The position numbers were made by a program, and so were the translations under genes. The notes under the pieces were generated by a model. That model was not told where the DNA came from. It saw only the letters and a program-made list of their open reading frames with translations, and did not search any database. 64,000 nt of DNA from Spirochaetales bacterium (GTDB taxonomy: Bacteria > Spirochaetota > Spirochaetia > DAHUYW01), in assembly GCA_027306915.1 (NCBI GenBank), contig DAHUYW010000004.1:62001-126000 (forward strand). The letters run 5' to 3'. The stretch's first letter is position 1. Each line of letters begins with the position of its first letter. Shown piece by piece: positions 61,735 through 64,000 of this stretch.

Positions 61735-62114
61735 AGCCTACCCTCCATGAGGCGCTCGATGAGCCTTTGCGACGGGAAGGGCATGTCCATGAGCGGACGC
61801 GCCGCGAGTCCGAAGAGCCGGACCTCGTCGTCGTCGCCAGCGATGCGATTGGCGCGCAGAAGACCGCACCGTCTGCAGCGGTGGACAATCGCCCACTCGC
61901 CGTCGGTTCTGATCCACACGGCGATCGGCTCCATCTCACCGTGGCATCCTGAGCTGCGATCGCCCGGGCGTTGGTCCACATGCAGGCTCCAAAGGCAACG
62001 CGGGCAATGGTTGCGATGCTCGGTCCCATTGACCGAAGGAAGAACGACGCGCCCGCAGTGCGCACACGGGAAGGGTCCGGTATCTGTTTCCTGTCTTTCG
62101 GTGATCCTCGACAT
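61731..62114 (-). CDS. RNHCP-domain zinc-binding protein
   Basis: Small protein of 127 residues with the RNHCP signature: CAHCGRVVLP, EHRNHCPRCLWSLHVD, GCHGEMEPIAVW and HRCRRCGLLRANRI. The Cys/His pairs should bind two zinc ions. The family's function is unknown, although members often sit next to rsgA, as here with a 4-bp overlap, which hints at a ribosome-related role. ATG 62114 gives a start just before the domain; the longer reading to 62192 has no support. Confidence 0.85.
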   Translation of the reverse strand: MSRITERQETDTGPFPCAHCGRVVLPSVNGTEHRNHCPRCLWSLHVDQRPGDRSSGCHGEMEPIAVWIRTDGEWAIVHRCRRCGLLRANRIAGDDDEVRLFGLAARPLMDMPFPSQRLIERLMEGRL

Positions 62115-62569
62115 CGTTTGGGTACTCCCCAACCCCCAGGGGCTTGGTAGCTTGCGTGTCCGCGCTGGACACGTTGGTTCGCGTAGCGTCACACGCGGCC
62201 GAAACGCATCAAAATGAGGAGCGATGGATTGTGAGGATGGTCTCCTGCGCTCAGTCAGCTCAGGACCAGGGTCTGGAGCCGATTGGACTCAGGGCGGGTT
62301 GGATAGGTATGCGAGGAGGAATCGAGTCGGAGCCATGCGCTCCGGAAGCTTGCGCCAACCGCGGCCTAAGCAGGAGACCGGGCACCCGAGACAGACATTG
62401 ACAGACCTCCCGTTTGCAATCGGAATAAGACAGTATGGCAAGGGAAGGCACGTTTGTAAAGAGCTGAACGGGAGGCTCGCACTTCCTGTTCGACGCCCCG
62501 AAGCGCTCTTCCGGCCCTCCGTGGTAGAATATGCGACATGAAGGCAGGGGATGGAACGGAGGGCCGGCG
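62115..62569. other. Divergent intergenic region of 455 bp
   Basis: Non-coding by frame and composition. It separates the RNHCP/rsgA pair from the EIIA-like gene. A perfect TTGACA lies at 62398-62403, but at 17 bp there is only CGGAAT as -10, so a promoter is uncertain. I see no tRNA, no strong hairpin with T-tract and no known riboswitch. Confidence 0.5.
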
Positions 62570-63361
62570 ATGAAGAGCCTGCTAAACGCGCTGCAGGAAG
62601 GACGGCTCGTCGAGCTCCCGGACGACGACAAGGAGATGTGCCTCGAGTACCTTGCCCATCTCATCGAGGCGATACCCGACATCGAATCCGGGGAAGACAT
62701 CTTCGAGCTCGTGAAGAAGCGGGAGGCTCTCTCGAACACCGGAATAGGGATGGGGGTTGCCTGTCCTCACGTCGTGGGCGCGACGGGCAGCGAGCTCCTC
62801 TGCGCGGTCGGCTGGTCGCCGGAGGGGATCGACTATGGAGCCCAGGACGGCAAGAGGGTTCACCTCCTCATCATGTACTACATCCCCAAGAGCCACCGCA
62901 ACATCTACCTGAAGGAGCTTTCCGGCCTCACCAAAGCGATCCACAAGACAAGCGGAATCCAATCGATCATAAGCGCCGACGATATCAAGAGCGTCCGTAA
63001 TCAGCTCCTTGACTGGGTCGCGATAGCGATCGACGAGATCATGCCCGACGAACGGGCAAAGATGGTCCGGCTGGAGGCGCGGAACGCCGCGGCCGCCTCC
63101 GCGGGCACCGTGACGCTCCAAAAGGTATCCGCGCCCTTCACCATTGTCCCCTTCACGCTCGTCATCGGCGACGGCCGAGAGCCCCTGGTGCTTGCCCAAA
63201 ATCCTGAGCTCGTCGAGGGGTTGGAGCGCCATCCGGAGATCGCTCACCTCATTCGCGATCAGACCGAGATCGAGGTCGGCGACTACCGCATCTTCGTGCG
63301 GGAAAGCTCCGCCTTTGCGCTGAATCGACGCCTCTACGACTGCCTGGCCATCAAGCGATAG
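62570..63361 (+). CDS. PTS EIIA (PtsN/fructose-type)-like protein
   Basis: Protein of 263 residues. Residues about 20-155 match a PTS EIIA type-2 domain, with the phosphorylatable His67 in GMGVACPHVV and EDIFELVKKREALSNTGIG before it. The C-terminal 105 residues (TLQKVSAPFTIVPFTLVIGD) match no family I know. No EIIB, EIIC, HPr or EI gene is adjacent, so a regulatory role is more likely than transport. ATG 62570 follows GGAGGGCC. It converges on the histidine kinase gene with 20 bp between the ends. Confidence 0.82.
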   Translation: MKSLLNALQEGRLVELPDDDKEMCLEYLAHLIEAIPDIESGEDIFELVKKREALSNTGIGMGVACPHVVGATGSELLCAVGWSPEGIDYGAQDGKRVHLLIMYYIPKSHRNIYLKELSGLTKAIHKTSGIQSIISADDIKSVRNQLLDWVAIAIDEIMPDERAKMVRLEARNAAAASAGTVTLQKVSAPFTIVPFTLVIGDGREPLVLAQNPELVEGLERHPEIAHLIRDQTEIEVGDYRIFVRESSAFALNRRLYDCLAIKR

Positions 63362-63381
63362 CGCGCCGCGTCCACGCACCG

Positions 63382-63999
63382 TCAGCCGGGCGGGCCCGTG
63401 AGATCCTTATCGACGCAGGGCAGCACGAGCTCGATGGAGTTCCCCTCCTCCGGGCTGCTATGCGCCTCGAGCCGCCCGCCGCTTTGGTAGACCAGACCGT
63501 AGGCCGCGGCAAGATCCAACCCGCCCGGTCCGAGCTCGCCTTCGTCGGAAAAAGGATCAAAGAGACGCCGCAGCGTATCCTCGGAAAGAGGATGACCGCT
63601 TTCGGTTATCACCACTGAGCAGAATCCCTTCGCGCCGGGAGAAGCGGCCGGTCCCGCCGGCAGCTCCGAAAGCGGGCCGACTCTCACGACTATCGTACCC
63701 CCGTCTGGAACCTCTTTCGCCGCACGCTCGACCAGCGTCCAGATCGCCCTTCCTATCTCCTCGGGATCCGCAAGGACCCGATCTCCCGAGGCGCCGATCT
63801 GGAGGGACAGCGCCGCTTTCGACCCGATCGATTTCCGGAAGGAGGGCTCCAAATCGGCTACCAGCCGGCCCAGCGAGATCGCACGCGGGCGCAGAAGCCG
63901 CTGCCTGCTGAACGACAGAAGGCCGTCGGTGAGTCGGGCCGCCCGAAAGGCAGCCTCCTTGACCCGCTGTGCGTACTCCGGCGCCGCCTGCGGCCGGCC
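63382..63999 (-). CDS. Sensor histidine kinase, C-terminal part (5' end outside window)
   Basis: The frame is open to the window end, so only the C-terminal 205 residues are seen. Residues encoded at about 63860-63960 (AARLTDGLLSFSRQRLLRPR) look like the tail of a dimerisation helix. A HATPase_c domain follows: DPEEIGRAIWTLVERAAKEV (N-box, degenerate), LFDPFSDEGE, and GGLDLAAAYGLVYQSGGRLE (G2 box), ending ELVLPCVDKD. The phosphorylated His and any sensor domain lie outside the window. The N-box lacks the usual Asn (ERAAKEV), so kinase activity should be checked. Confidence 0.75.
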   Translation of the reverse strand, partial: GRPQAAPEYAQRVKEAAFRAARLTDGLLSFSRQRLLRPRAISLGRLVADLEPSFRKSIGSKAALSLQIGASGDRVLADPEEIGRAIWTLVERAAKEVPDGGTIVVRVGPLSELPAGPAASPGAKGFCSVVITESGHPLSEDTLRRLFDPFSDEGELGPGGLDLAAAYGLVYQSGGRLEAHSSPEEGNSIELVLPCVDKDLTGPPG

Positions 64000-64000
64000 C

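Noticed and set aside
62398..62426. Promoter upstream of the EIIA-like gene
   Set aside because: The TTGACA is perfect but no acceptable -10 lies at 16-18 bp, and the start codon is 150 bp away.
1..64000. tRNA/rRNA genes, CRISPR arrays, insertion sequences or phage genes
   Set aside because: I searched for T-loop signatures, spaced direct repeats and transposase or integrase motifs and recognised none.

Overview
The window is about 62% G+C, gene-dense, and carries three sugar ABC import loci, two ROK regulators, a cellulose/cellobiose locus, peptidoglycan genes (murE, ddl, mltG, murJ) and a six-gene membrane oxidoreductase cluster. Exported solute-binding proteins with an 'AGGSKE'/'AGGQGE' mature start, a small outer-membrane barrel protein and a MurE without the usual diaminopimelate motif suggest a free-living, saccharolytic, anaerobic, high-GC spirochaete. 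This placement is inference from protein style; no rRNA gene is present to confirm it.

Layout. 1-4123: tail of a sugar importer (two permeases) followed by a GH3 beta-glycosidase. 4190-5027: decayed remnants of trmO and a DinB-fold (DUF664-like) gene. 5069-16750: housekeeping and single genes (orphan D12 adenine methylase, murE, TIM-barrel epimerase, ddl, nitroreductase, a membrane protein with a degenerate M28 peptidase domain, DNA polymerase IV, TPR protein, AEC carrier). 16731-25969: a GAF protein, then an eight-gene catabolic operon (NagB-like isomerase, solute-binding protein, two permeases, TIM-barrel epimerase, Gfo/Idh/MocA oxidoreductase, DHDPS-like protein) behind a ROK regulator. 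Two near-identical 17-bp operators sit just downstream of the -10 boxes of the regulator and of the operon. 26072-32122: BNR/glycosyl-hydrolase-like exported protein, PfkB sugar kinase, RlmD-type RNA methyltransferase and RecQ.

32082-39632 (minus strand) encodes an energy-converting-hydrogenase-related complex: two antiporter-like subunits, NuoH-like, HyfE-like and NuoD-like subunits, and a ferredoxin-NuoB fusion. The NuoD-like subunit has neither of the two Cys pairs that hold the NiFe site, so the complex should not be a hydrogenase. 39876-44518: mltG, the outer-membrane protein and a TauABC-type importer.

44700-53919 is a beta-glucan locus: an LplABC-type oligosaccharide importer, a divergent ROK regulator, a GH94 cellobiose-type phosphorylase and an exported GH9 cellulase. 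With the GH3 enzyme this implies extracellular cleavage, uptake, then phosphorolysis or hydrolysis. None of the three sugar importers has its own ATPase in the window. 53904-64000: NatAB-type exporter, murJ, an MgtA-type P-ATPase, an RNHCP-domain protein with rsgA, an EIIA-like protein and the 3' part of a histidine kinase gene.

Several promoters have TTGACA-like -35 and TATAAT-like -10 boxes 17 bp apart. Four convergent gene pairs overlap at their 3' ends.
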